DNA of 64,000 nucleotides, from NCBI GenBank assembly GCA_001313085.1, contig BBFE01000008.1, positions 38,841 to 102,840 of the forward strand, read 5' to 3'. A program made the translations under genes and the position numbers. This document shows, in pieces, positions 9,909 through 21,054 of this stretch. The stretch is from Paenibacillus sp. JCM 18996 (GTDB lineage: Bacteria; Bacillota; Bacilli; Paenibacillales; NBRC-103111). Numbering within the stretch: the stretch's first letter is position 1; each line of letters opens with the position of its first letter. The notes below the pieces were generated by a model. The model had not been told where the DNA came from and did not search any database. It was given only the letters and a program-made list of their open reading frames with translations.

Positions 9909-10280
9909 AATATGTTATAATATCTTACATTCTAGTTGAAAATTTTATAACTTAGCCATTGTTCAATGCAAATATTTCTGTTATTATACACACATACCGG
10001 TTGTTTGCGTTATGTAAATTAACATGTAATATTTCGAGCTAAGCGAATCTTCAAATCTGACAAATTTTCCAGAAAAAAACATAGTAGATTTTATTGACCG
10101 ATGGTTGTATAATGATTATCTGATAACGGTTACAATTTACATAATTTTAATTTTTTTGACTGTGAAAGAGTCCTGGATGATGAGGTAAATTAGTATGCCG
10201 TTAAGATAGGTGCGGAATCAGTATATACAAAGCACCTGACTATTTATGTTTGTTTTTTATAAAAAAAGGGAGGTCAAGGG
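9909..10280 (+). promoter_or_regulatory. AT-rich leader and promoter region of the opp operon
   Basis: About 370 bases without a gene, very AT-rich. A TATAAT at 10108-10113 has a weak TAGATT 17 bases upstream and is the best -10 candidate for oppA. The long untranslated stretch after it (about 165 bases) could hold regulation, but I see no known riboswitch. AAAGGGAGG at about 10265 is the oppA ribosome site. Confidence 0.4.
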
Positions 10281-11952
10281 ATGAAAGCATCAAAATGGGT
10301 ATCGTCGGCGCTTGCGCTTACTTTGGCAGGTTCAATGGCAGCCGGCTGCTCCGGCAGCAAGACGGGGGACAGCCCCAAGCCTGGAGCGGAAGGCGGAAAC
10401 GCTTCCAATGCGAAGCAGGAGATTAAAATCAATCTTGCCGCCGAGCCCCCCGCGCTAGACAGCTCCAAATCGACCGCCAACGCGGCCTTTACTATGCTGA
10501 ACGCGTTGAACGAAGGCTTGTACCGCATCGACAAGGATGGCAAAGTGCAGCCGGGTTTGGCCAAAGCGGCGCCTGAGGTTTCCACAGACGGATTGACTTA
10601 TAAGATTACATTGCGCGACAATCTGGTGTGGGCGGATGGAACTCCTTTGAAAGCGAACGATTTCGTTTCAGCATTCAAGCGTACCTTAGACCCTGCTACG
10701 AAGGCCCAATACAGCTTCATGCTGGCCTGGATTCAAGGCGGCGCGGAGCTGAACAAAGCGAAGCCGGAAGAAGTGCAGGCGAAGAAAGACGCTGTCGGGG
10801 TAAAAGCTCTGGATGACAAAACTCTTGAAATCAAATTGAGCAAGCCTGTGGGCTTCTTTACCTCCTTGCTGGCCTTTCCGATCTTCTTCCCTCAAAAAAG
10901 AGGACATGGTCAAAGCTCAAGGCGAGAAGTACGGATCGGACGCTGACAAAATCATCGGCGCAGGCCCGTACAAATTGGAAAGCTGGACTCATGACCAAAC
11001 TTTGACATTTGTAAAGAACGACAAATATTGGGATGCGGCTAACGTGAAGCTGGCCAAGATTACAGTAAACATCGTCAAAGACACCAACTCGGGCCTCAAC
11101 CTGTTTGAAACGAACCAGGCGGACCTTACTGAAATAAAAGGGGACCAGGTTAAGCTGTATGAAGGGAAGCCTGAACTGACTCCCAAGCCGGAGCTGACAA
11201 CCTCTTACATCATGTTCCAGGAAAAGAAGCAGCCAGCTTTCGCCAATACGAAAATCCGCCAGGCATTGGCAATGGCCATTGACCGTAAAGCGTTCGTAGA
11301 CTCCGTACTCGCTAACGGCTCCGTACCGTCCCGCGGATACCTGCCAACCGGTATTCTGGATGGAAACAACAAAGAGTACACTAAAGAGGCAGGCGACGTT
11401 CAGCCTAAGTTTGACAAGGACAAGGCGAAGCAGCTTCTTGCAGAGGGCATGAAAGAATTGAACATGACCGCACTTCCTAAATTCAAATTAATGGCCGATG
11501 ATACCGAAACCGCCAAAAAAATCCCTTGAATTTCTCGTTTCCCAATGGAAAACGAATCTGGGAGTGGAAGCCGTTGCCGAGCCTGTACCGCACAAATTGC
11601 GTTTGGACAGATCCAAAAACCATGATTACGACGCTGTAGTTTCCCTGTGGGGCGCAGATTACAACGATCCGATGACATTCATGGATATGTGGGTTTCCGG
11701 CGGCGAATTCAACGAGGTGGAATGGTCCAACAAGCAGTACGACGACTTGATCAAAGCGGCAGACATAGAAAAAAGATCCCGCAAAGCGCGGTCAAAAAAT
11801 TTGTCGAGGCAGAGAAGCTGCTCATGCAGGAAATGCCGATCTTTCCTTTATACCACCGCACCAGGATGTATGTGAAGAAAACAAACATTGAAGGCTTGTT
11901 CCTTCCTTCCTTCGGTTTGGAATGGGAATTGAGATGGGCCGGCGTGAAGTAA
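10281..11952 (+). CDS. oppA: Peptide ABC transporter substrate-binding lipoprotein (OppA/DppE type)
   Basis: An extracellular lipoprotein of about 556 residues that delivers peptides to the permease encoded next. The signal peptide ends in the lipobox MAAGCSG near residue 21. The SBP_bac_5 fold is shown by LNALNEGLYRIDKDGKVQP, YKITLRDNLVWADGTPLKA, GAGPYKLESW, IRQALAMAIDRKAFVDSV and a C-terminal PIFPLYHRTRMYV. Frame breaks lie near 10893, 11514 and 11770, all at A runs. The first gene of oppA-B-C-D-F; a terminator follows it, so downstream genes may be made at a lower level or from another start. Confidence 0.85.
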
Positions 11953-11991
11953 ATTACTGTGTCTGCTGTTACAAATAGTATGCTGTCTACG

Positions 11992-12031
11992 AAGGGGCCG
12001 TTCTTGCACCTGAAGAACGGCCCTTTTCTTT
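11992..12031 (+). terminator. Hairpin terminator between oppA and oppB
   Basis: A strong hairpin with arms AAGGGGCCGTTCTT and AAGAACGGCCCTT, followed by TTCTTT. A terminator after the binding-protein gene is common in ABC operons and allows excess binding protein. Confidence 0.75.
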
Positions 12032-12035
12032 AATA

Positions 12036-12091
12036 GGGCTCCCCGCAAAGTAACAGGAATACGCTTCGAAGCTTCACGTCACTTTGCGGGG
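12036..12091 (+). repeat. Hairpin repeat, copy A
   Basis: A 56-base element with outer arms CCCCGCAAAGT and ACTTTGCGGGG around an inner palindrome GCTTCGAAGC. A T run follows it. A close copy lies at 53347-53402 and a diverged one at 42346-42401. In copy B two C-G pairs of the stem have become T-G and G-T pairs, so pairing is kept as RNA. Confidence 0.75.
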
Positions 12092-12128
12092 TGATTTTTT
12101 GGAATGTGCCGAAGAGAGGAGAGCGGTC

Positions 12129-13067
12129 ATGTTAAAATATGCAAGCAGGCGTCTCATATACATGCTCATTACGCTGTGGGTGATTATTACCTTTACTTTT
12201 ATCCTGATGAAGAACCTTCCTGGTGACCCGTTCGGAGAAGGGTCCGAGAAAATACCCGCGGAGAACAGAAAAAATGCTGCTGGCCCAGTACGGATTGGAT
12301 AAGCCGCTGTCGGAGCAGTACTTCCTTTATCTGAACAAAATCATGCACGGCGATTTCGGGGTATCCTTCCAATATCCGGCGCGAAGTGTGAGCGAAGTGA
12401 TCAGAAAGGCTTTTCCCGCTTCCCTGGAGCTGGGCTTGATAGCTTTTGCCATCGCGGTAGTTGTCGGTTTATTTCTAGGTATAGTGGCCGCGCTCAACCA
12501 CAACAAAGCTTTAGACTATATGGCAATGTTTACCGCGGTTTTGGGCATATCCATCCCTTCCTTTGTGCTTGGGCCTCTTTTATCTTACTACGTAGGCAAC
12601 AAATGGGGACTGCTTCCGCCGGCTTTGTGGAATGGCCCGACCTACAAAATCTTGCCATCTATCGCTCTTTCATTCGGTACTCTTGCGATTATGGCGCGTT
12701 TGATGCGCACTTCCATGATCGATGTGTTGAACCAGGATTACATGAAAACGGCCAAATCCAAAGGATTATCGCAGTCCAGCATTATTTCCAGGCACACGAT
12801 CAGAAACGCCATCCTGCCGATAGTGACGATTTCCGGTCCTATTTTTTTGTCAACATCATCACGGGCACTCTTGTCATTGAAAGGATTTTTTTCCGTTCCG
12901 GGACTCGGGACCCAGTTCGTAAATGCCATAGTTTCCAACGATTATACGATGATTTGCGGGTTGACTATTTTTTTTATTCCGTCATTTTGATGGCTGTACT
13001 CTTTATTACCGATGTTATTTATGGACTTGTTGATCCCCGTATTCGTCTAGGGAAGGGTGGAAAATAG
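12129..13067 (+). CDS. oppB: Oligopeptide ABC transporter permease, OppB type
   Basis: The first membrane subunit of the importer, about 310 residues with six predicted membrane spans. The N-terminus LKYASRRLIYMLITLWVII and the NLPGDPF stretch are typical of OppB/DppB. The EAA loop that contacts the ATPases is DYMKTAKSKGLSQSSIISR followed by NAILPIV, and VPGLGTQFVNAI is near the end. Frameshifts lie near 12267, 12841-12900 (a compensated pair that garbles the stretch before VPGLG) and 12969. GAGAGGAGAG precedes ATG 12129. It ends two bases before the oppC start. Confidence 0.85.
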
Positions 13068-13068
13068 A

Positions 13069-13991
13069 ATGCAGCCTGTGACTAAAAGCCAATTTCAACC
13101 TGTCGCCCGAGAAAAAATTGGGGAAAGAAAGCATCGTCCGGCCCTCGATGAATTATTGGCAGGACGCATGGCGCCGACTGAAGAAAAAACAGACTGGCGA
13201 TGGCCGGCTTAATCATATTGATCGCCCTTATCGTTCTTTCGATATTCGCACCTATGTTTTCTCAGTATACTTACGACCAGCAAATGCTGGATATCAAAAA
13301 ATCAAAAGCCGAGCGGGCAGCATTTATTCGGGACGGACGATTTTGGCCGGGATTTATGGGTCCGCGTATGGATGGGGACAAGAATTTCCCTGTTTATCGG
13401 GGTTACGGCAGCGCTGCTCGATCTGGTCTTCGGTGTGATTTACGGCGGGGTCTCCGCATATTACGGCGGCCGTGTCGATGACGTTATGCAGCGGATTATC
13501 GAAGTGGTCTACTCCATTCCGTTCCTGCTGATTACCATTCTTATGATCATGGTGCTTGAGCCGGGCGTCTCGACGATTATTATCGCTTATGCGATAACGG
13601 GTTGGGTGCCGATGGCACGCTTGGTTCGCGGACAGGTCCTTACCCTCAAAGAGCAGGAGTTCGTCCTGGCCGCCCGTACTTTGGGAGCTTCTCCAAGCCG
13701 GATCATTACAAGGCATTTGATTCCTAACGCGCTGGGCATCATTATTGTGCAGCTGACTTTTGTTATCCCGAGCGCGATTTTCGTTGAAGCCTTCCTCAGC
13801 TTTATCGGTTTGGGCATCCGCGTACCTATGGCATCGCTGGGGTATCTGCTAAACGACGGGGTGACATATATGCGCTTGTATCCTCACCGCATCCTGTTCC
13901 CGACATTGGTGTTCTCATTCATATTATTGTGCTTTAACTTATTGGGAGACGGCCTGCGCGACGCTCTCGATCCAAAAAAATGCGTAAGTGA
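13069..13991 (+). CDS. oppC: Oligopeptide ABC transporter permease, OppC type
   Basis: The second membrane subunit, about 306 residues. After a cytoplasmic N-terminus comes a membrane span (MAGLIILIALIVLSIFAP). The OppC signature LFGTDDFGRDLWVRVWMG then appears when read in the right frame around 13325-13375, followed by RISLFIGVTAALLDLVFG. The EAA loop is FVLAARTLGASPSRIITR with HLIPNALG. Frameshifts occur near 13110, 13190, 13320, 13372 and at the A run 13974-13980; with five A there the protein ends LDPKMRK at 13991. Confidence 0.85.
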
Positions 13992-14003
13992 GGGGGGAAT
14001 CCT

Positions 14004-15038
14004 GTGAGCAAAACTATACTTGAAGTAAAAGACCTGAAAGTTTCTTTCAACACTTATGCGGGGGAAGTCCAGGCCGTGCGGGGAGTCAATTTTCATCTGC
14101 AAAAAAGGAGAGGTGCTCGCCATCGTAGGGGAATCCGGCTGCGGCAAGTCCGTGACGGCCCAAACGATCATGCGGCTCATCCCTTCTCCGCCCAGCGTGA
14201 TTAAAAGCGGATCTATCCGATTCGACGGCAAAATGGACATCGTCAAGCTCTCGGACCGCCAAATGGAAAAAAAATCCGCGGTTCGGAGATCGGCATGATC
14301 TTTCAGGATCCTATGACATCATTGAATCCTACAATGGTAATCGGCGACCAGATAACGGAAGGAATTCTGAAGCACCAGAAAGTAAGCAAGGCCCAGGCTA
14401 ACGCAAGGGCGATAGAAATTCTGAAGCTTGTCGGAATCAACAATCCGCAAGGCCGGATGAAGCAGTATCCGCACGAATTTTCCGGCGGGATGAGGCAGCG
14501 TGTGGTTATCGCCATAGCGCTCGCATGCAACCCGAAGCTGCTCATTGCGGACGAGCCGACCACCGCACTGGATGTGACGATACAAGCCCAAATTATCGAA
14601 TTGATGAAGAAGCTGTCCCGGGAGACTGAATCTTCGACCATCCTTATTACCCACGATTTGGGCGTCGTTGCGGAAATGGCGCAGCGCGTCATTGTCATGT
14701 ATGCGGGCAAAGTCGTCGAGCAGGGAACGGTGGATGAGATTTTCTACGCTCCCAAGCATCCTTATACGTGGGGATTGCTGCGCTCGATGCCCCGTTTGGA
14801 TAATAAAGCAAAGAGGGACCTGGTGCCTATTCCGGGAACGCCTCCGGATTTGTTCGCTCCGCCTAAAGGGTGCGCTTTTGCAGCCAGATGTCCCTACGCT
14901 ATGGAAGTTTGTCTTGAGCTGGATCCCGAGCATATGAAGGTTACTCAAACACATACCGCCGCCTGCTGGCTGCTGCATCCAGATGCGCCCAAGGTAGTGC
15001 GGCCGGCAGATATTGAGGTGATAACGAATGTCCGATAA
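14004..15038 (+). CDS. oppD: Oligopeptide ABC transporter ATPase, OppD type
   Basis: The first ATPase subunit of the importer, about 344 residues, cytoplasmic. Walker A is [12 protein letters not shown] near residue 45, the Q loop [11 protein letters not shown], the signature [12 protein letters not shown], Walker [13 protein letters not shown] and the switch ITHDLGVV. The C-terminal OppD/DppD extension includes the four-cysteine-type stretch [19 protein letters not shown] start at 14004 follows AGGGGGGAA. Frame breaks occur at A runs 14101-14107 and near 14267. The 3' end overlaps the oppF start by 10 bases. Confidence 0.88.
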
Positions 15039-15981
15039 TATTCTTGAAGTCCGTAATTTGAAAAAAGCATTTTCAACTGAGCGGAGGCAAGGTTCTCAAG
15101 GCGGTTGACGGAGTCAATTTCCATATCAAACGCGGTGAAACGTTCGGATTGGTAGGCGAGTCCGGCTGCGGCAAATCCACCGCTGGCCGCACGATTATCA
15201 ACCTCTACAGCGCAACGGACGGCAAAGTGATTTTTTTAACGGCGAGAATGTCCATGAGCTGAAAGGCAGGAAGCTGAAGGCATTCAACCGCAGCATGCAG
15301 ATGGTGTTTCAGGACCTTACGCTTCTTTGAACCCGAGAATGACTGTCGGGAATATCATCGCCGAAGGGATCGATATCCACGGTTTATATACTGGTGCGAA
15401 GAGAAAACAGCGTGTGTCCGAGCTGCTTGGCGCCGTAGGCTTGAATGAAGAACATGCGGGACGGTTCCCTCATGAGTTCTCCGGCGGCCAAAGACAGCGG
15501 ATCGGCATTGCCAGGCTCTGGCGATCGAGCCGCAGCTAATTATCGCGGATGAACCGATTTCCGCGCTGGACGTTTCGGTACAAGCCCAGGTTGTGAACTT
15601 GTTCAAGAAGCTGCAGAAGGAGCATGGCTTGACTTACTTGTTCATCGCGCATGACCTGGCTATGGTGAAGCATATTTCCGACAGGATCGGCGTTATGTAT
15701 TTGGGCAAGCTGGTCGAGGTGACCGGCTCGGAGGATTTGTATGCCAAGCCGCTTCATCCCTACACGCAAGCTCTGCTCTCCGCCATTCCGATCCCCGATC
15801 CTGAAGTGGAAAGAAGAAGAGAGCGGATCGTGCTGGAAGGCGAGGTTCCGAGCCTCTCAACCCTCCCAGCGGATGCCCCTTCCGCACTCGCTGTCCCAAA
15901 GCAATGGCGGAATGCGCGGTTGCGATGCCTGAATTCAAGGAAATCGAACCGAACCACTGGGTCGCCTGCCACCTTTACTAG
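15029..15981 (+). CDS. oppF: Oligopeptide ABC transporter ATPase, OppF type
   Basis: The second ATPase subunit, about 317 residues. Walker [14 protein letters not shown] loop [13 protein letters not shown], signature [15 protein letters not shown], Walker [13 protein letters not shown] and switch [10 protein letters not shown] are all present. The C-terminal Cys-rich OppF tail ([14 protein letters not shown]) is readable by changing frame near 15880. The gene is broken near 15061 (A run), 15231 (T run), 15316 (one C missing), 15525 (one G missing) and 15860. It ends [11 protein letters not shown] at 15981, just before a terminator. Confidence 0.87.
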
Positions 15982-15983
15982 GA

Positions 15984-16011
15984 AACCGCCTCCTTGGAGG
16001 CGGTTTTTTTT
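15984..16011 (+). terminator. Terminator of the opp operon
   Basis: The arms CCGCCTCC and GGAGGCGG close a tight hairpin followed by eight T. Confidence 0.8.
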
Positions 16012-16063
16012 CCCATTCCATATTGATAATAATGTGGTAATCAAGTATTATTTAACCAGTTGA

Positions 16064-16237
16064 GATGAGAACAGGTTAGCTGAGCTGAGCAGAGTTTGGA
16101 ATAGTCGAGAGTATTGCAGTGTTTTATTTGAACAAAACAAATATCTCTCCGCGGTGCTTATTGACCATGAGGACTCTTTTGTCCATACGCTTTCCAATTT
16201 GATTGAAAATGTGTTGGCCCGGACGCAGCGCGGATGA
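16064..16237 (+). pseudogene. Possible fragment resembling a glutamine amidotransferase start
   Basis: An open stretch of about 57 codons without a clear start or ribosome site. Its second half reads AVLIDHEDSFVHTLSNLIEN. The pattern LIDxxDSFxxxL is the first strand and loop of TrpG/PabA-type amidotransferases; the DHEDSFVHTL form is the one I associate with anthranilate synthase fusions. The open stretch stops after LARTQRG, so only the beginning of such a domain is present. It could be a gene remnant or a chance similarity. It lies between the opp terminator and bshC. Confidence 0.3.
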
Positions 16238-16321
16238 AGATGATCGTTCATGGGGTCATTTTTTTCCGCTTTGACGATAACTAAATGTAAGTGTACAATC
16301 ATACTTGTAAATTATACATAG

Positions 16322-17974
16322 ATGGAGGAAGGGGCTGGTTATCATAGAAGCCATCCATTGGAAATCAAATCAGCTTTGACAGAGGATTATTTGCACCATT
16401 TCGAACGGGTTGAACCGTTCTTCGATTATAACCCGCGGGATCCGCAAGCATGGGAAGAGCGCGCCCGGTGGCTTGACCACCATCAGGGGATGAGGGCCGA
16501 CCGCGCACGTCTGGCAGAGGCCCTGCTTCATTTTAATGAAGAGATCCAGAACGCTCCCCAAGCGATAGAAGCGATTCACCGGCTGCGCAGCCAGGAAACA
16601 CTCGCGGTTGTGGGCGGACAGCAGGCGGGACTGTTCGGCGGCCCTTTACTCGTTCTGTATAAAGCGGCTACTCTGATTCAGCTGGCGCGCTCCGCCTCTG
16701 CAACATTGAACAGGCCTGTAGTGCCGGTTTTCTGGATTGCCGGCGAGGACCACGACTTCGAAGAAGTGAACCATATTCACTATATGACGGGCGAGAACAA
16801 GGTTCTCAGATTAAAGATCGATCATCCTACAGGCCTGAAGACCTCAGTGTCTTCAACCATCCTGCCTGGAGAAGTCTTTAAAGATGCTGTCAGCCAATTG
16901 GACAACGCACTGGCGGACAGCGAGTTTAAGCAGGACTTGATGCGAAGATTGAGAGAACACGCGGAACAAACGAATACTTTGGTCGGAAGCTTCGCCAGAC
17001 TTCTAAGCGACCTGTTCGGATCATACGGACTAGTCCTGATGGATTCGGACCACCCTGATCTGCGAAAAGTGGAGGCGCCGATGTTCAAGGCTTTGATCGA
17101 GGACAGCGAAGGCGTTAATCAATCTGTTTTGGCCAGGATGGCTGAAGTACGGCAGGCGGGTACCCGCTTCAGGTGGAGCTGCAGGAGAATAACGCCAATC
17201 TTTTTTGTTTATGATGAAAAGGAACGGATTTTGCTTTACCATGACGGGAATGATTATACGGACAGACGCGGTGAAAGGAAATATAGCCGCAGCAGGCTGT
17301 TAGATTGGGCTGTAAGCGCTCCAGAAAGGCTTAGCAACAACGTGATGACCAGGCCGCTCATGCAGGAATTTTTTTTATTTCCCGTGCTAGCGACCGTATT
17401 GGGGCCCGGCGAAATCGCCTATTGGGCGTTAACCGGCGAAGCTTTTGAACAAGTGGGGTTCCTGATGCCGATTATCGTGCCGAGAACCGAATACACCTTG
17501 ATGGATAGAACGGTCCAAAAGTATATGGAGAAATATGGCCTTGACATCGAAGATGTCATCCACCGGTTCGAGGAGAAGAAAGCGGAGTGGCTGAAAGAGC
17601 AGGATGAGCTTCATCTCGAAGAGCGTTTCGCGGAGGCTAAGGCCGAGTTCCAAAGGCTGTACCAGCCGCTGCTGGAGACGGTTGCAGGAATCAATCCGGC
17701 GCTTGAGAAGCTGGGGCAGACCAATTTCACACGGATTATCAGGGAAATGGAATACCTTGAGACGCGTGCTGCCGATGTGTATCAAGGCCGGTTCGACGCG
17801 GCTTTAAGTCAGCTGGAGCGAGTCCGTGTTTCATTGCTTCCGTTTGGCAGGCCTCAAGAGAGAGTGTACAACGCATACGCGTATTTAAACCGATACGGGC
17901 GGAAATGGCTGGATGATTTAGTGAAGGAACCGCTTTCCCTGGATGGATTGCATAAACTGTATCATTTTTTTTAA
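16322..17974 (+). CDS. bshC: Bacillithiol biosynthesis cysteine-adding enzyme BshC
   Basis: About 545 residues. BshC joins cysteine to glucosaminyl-malate, the last step of bacillithiol synthesis. Family marks are VVGGQQAGLFGGPLLVLYK, VPVFWIAGEDHDFEE, a GPGEIAYWALTGEAF stretch and the C-terminal coiled coil. The frame is open throughout but not unaltered. Residues 280-295 (about 17158-17205) are scrambled by a one-base loss followed by an extra T, and EFFLFP near 17370 probably has one extra Phe. Near the start a lost G at about 16370 hides the natural N-terminus (IEAIHWKSNQ), so the real start is near 16336, not certain. It is the usual neighbour of panE and mraZ in Bacillales. Confidence 0.88.
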   Translation: MEEGAGYHRSHPLEIKSALTEDYLHHFERVEPFFDYNPRDPQAWEERARWLDHHQGMRADRARLAEALLHFNEEIQNAPQAIEAIHRLRSQETLAVVGGQQAGLFGGPLLVLYKAATLIQLARSASATLNRPVVPVFWIAGEDHDFEEVNHIHYMTGENKVLRLKIDHPTGLKTSVSSTILPGEVFKDAVSQLDNALADSEFKQDLMRRLREHAEQTNTLVGSFARLLSDLFGSYGLVLMDSDHPDLRKVEAPMFKALIEDSEGVNQSVLARMAEVRQAGTRFRWSCRRITPIFFVYDEKERILLYHDGNDYTDRRGERKYSRSRLLDWAVSAPERLSNNVMTRPLMQEFFLFPVLATVLGPGEIAYWALTGEAFEQVGFLMPIIVPRTEYTLMDRTVQKYMEKYGLDIEDVIHRFEEKKAEWLKEQDELHLEERFAEAKAEFQRLYQPLLETVAGINPALEKLGQTNFTRIIREMEYLETRAADVYQGRFDAALSQLERVRVSLLPFGRPQERVYNAYAYLNRYGRKWLDDLVKEPLSLDGLHKLYHFF

Positions 17975-17993
17975 TCGAAGGAGGAAGAAGACC

Positions 17994-19262
<1,269 letters not shown>

Positions 19263-19285
19263 TTCGGTAGAACTGCATATAAAAG

Positions 19286-19339
19286 TAACCCCTGAATCCC
19301 GGATGAGCGACTCCTCAGCCTGGCCTTCAGGGGTTTTTT
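19286..19339 (+). terminator. Terminator after ahcY
   Basis: CCCCTGAA (19289-19296) pairs with TTCAGGGG (19326-19333), followed by six T. It separates bshC-ahcY from the dcw cluster. Confidence 0.75.
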
Positions 19340-19558
19340 GCTGTATAGGAAACAGGATTCCAAGAAGGATTAGTTTAGCGGTATGGGGAGTAGCTTGAAC
19401 AAGGAAACAGGAATGAGCATTAGCGGCATTGTAAATGAAGGCTCACGACTGCCCAAACCTAACACAGTTAACGCTGTAAAATACATTATAAAATAATTTA
19501 CATTTAATCCTGTTAAATTTAGCAGGATTTTTTTTGTTATTATAGAGAATATGAAAAT
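19340..19558 (+). promoter_or_regulatory. Leader region of the dcw cluster
   Basis: About 220 bases without a gene. A hairpin AATCCTG...CAGGATT followed by eight T (19506-19537) looks like a terminator or attenuator just before mraZ. TATTAT at about 19539 could be a -10 site, but the -35 is unclear. Confidence 0.45.
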
Positions 19559-19559
19559 A

Positions 19560-19600
19560 AAGTGGTTTAAAGTGGGGAAAAGTGGGGGAAAAGGGAGGGG
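19560..19600 (+). promoter_or_regulatory. MraZ boxes
   Basis: Three repeats GTGGTTTAAA, GTGGGGAAAA and GTGGGGGAAA start at 19562, 19572 and 19582, exactly 10 bases apart, followed by a G-rich stretch that runs into the ribosome site. MraZ is known to repress its own operon by binding TGGG-type repeats of this spacing, so this is very likely the autoregulatory site. Confidence 0.7.
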
Positions 19601-19609
19601 GTACGGCCG

Positions 19610-20045
19610 ATGTTCATGGGAGAGTATCAACACAGCATCGACGAAAAAAGGCCGTATGATCATACCCGTCAAATTCCGTGAAGCGCTTGGAACCACATTC
19701 GTCATCACCCGTGGGCTCGATCAATGCTTGTTTGTGTATCCAATGAGTGAATGGTCGGCTCTGGAAAGCAAGCTCAAGGCACTGCCGCTTATGAAATCGG
19801 ACGCTCGTGCATTCAGCCGGTTTTTTCTTCTCCGGGGCTACCGAGTGCGAGCTGGACAAGCAGGGGCGGGCCAATATCCCGGGCACTCTGGTAGACCATG
19901 CGAAGCTGGATAAAGACTGCGTTGTCATTGGCGTTTCCAACCGGGTAGAGATTTGGAGCAAGCAAATTTGGGAAAGCTATTTCCAGGAATCAGAGCAATC
20001 TTTTAACGAAATTGCGGAGAAACTTGTGGACTTTAATTTTTTTAA
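19610..20045 (+). CDS. mraZ: Transcriptional regulator MraZ
   Basis: About 144 residues, with two SpoVT/AbrB-like halves. The first half starts [19 protein letters not shown] and contains [24 protein letters not shown]. The second repeats the pattern with [21 protein letters not shown]. It is the first gene of the dcw cluster and represses it. Breaks occur at A run near 19645 and T run near 19821. A seven-base T run at 20037-20043 hides the natural stop: with five T the protein ends LVDFNF at 20045, while the raw frame reads on into rsmH. Confidence 0.9.
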
Positions 20046-20084
20046 TCGCATTAAATTTCGCCGCCTATTGGAGGACCTCACTTC

Positions 20085-21033
20085 GTGTTTCATCATATTA
20101 CGGTTTTGCTTGAACAATCTGTTGACGCCTTGAACATCAAGCCAGACGGGATTTACGTGGATTGCACCTTGGGGGGAGCGGGACACAGTTCATTGATCGC
20201 CTCCCGGCTAAGCGGCAATGGCATGCTGATCGCCTTCGACCAGGACGACTCCGCGTTAAGGAGCGCTTCCGAGAAGCTTTCCCCTTATATGGACCGTGTA
20301 AAACTCGTCAAAAGCAATTTCCGCCACCTGGAGAAGGAGCTGTCCGCGCTGTCCATTCCCACAATAGACGGAGTCCCGCAGGTCGAAGGCATTTTGTTCG
20401 ATCTGGCGTGTCCTCACCGCAGCTTGATGAAGCTGAACGAGGATTCAGCTATCACCAGGATGCGGAGCTGGATATGAGAATGGACCGTTCGGCGGAGCTT
20501 ACCGCCAAGGTGATCGTCAACGAATGGCCGGAAGAAGAGATCACCAGGATTTTATTCGAATACGGGGAAGAAAAAAATTCGCCAGAAGGATCGCATCGCA
20601 GATATCCAGGCCCGAAGCAAGGTCCGATCGAAACGACAGGCCAGCTGGTGGAATTGATCAAAGCCGGCATCCCGGCGGCTGCCCGCAGAACCGGTCCACA
20701 CCCGGCCAAAAGAAGCTTTCAGGCTTTCCGCATTGCAGTGAACGACGAACTCAGAGCTTTTGAAGACGCATTGGAGCAGTCGGTACGCTGTTTGGCGCCG
20801 GGAGGCAGGCTCGCGGTCATCACGTTCCACTCTTTGGAGGACCGCATCTGCAAGAAGACCTTCGCAGGCTATGTGGCAAATGTACATGCCCTCCCGATTT
20901 CCCGATGTGCGTGTGCAGCAATGAAGGAGTTCTGAAGTTGGTAAACCGGAAGCCGATTGTAGCGAGAGAAGATGAGTTGGAAGCCAATAACAGGGCTCGT
21001 TCGGCAAAATTGAGAATAGCGGAAAAGCTGTAA
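20085..21033 (+). CDS. rsmH: 16S rRNA (cytosine-1402-N4)-methyltransferase RsmH
   Basis: About 316 residues. Starts at a GTG after [44 protein letters not shown] (SAM site), the [19 protein letters not shown] motif, LDMRMD and [13 protein letters not shown] are all typical of RsmH (MraW). It methylates C1402 in the ribosomal P site. Frame breaks occur near 20405 (doubled base lost), 20574-20580 (A run), 20660 and 20905. It ends [11 protein letters not shown] at 21033. Always next to mraZ in this type of cluster. Confidence 0.9.
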
Positions 21034-21054
21034 ATAGGGAAAGGGGAATAAGAA

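Noticed and set aside
16048..16302. 84-codon minus-strand frame before bshC
   Set aside because: No ribosome site; the plus strand of the same stretch has the more meaningful amidotransferase-like text.
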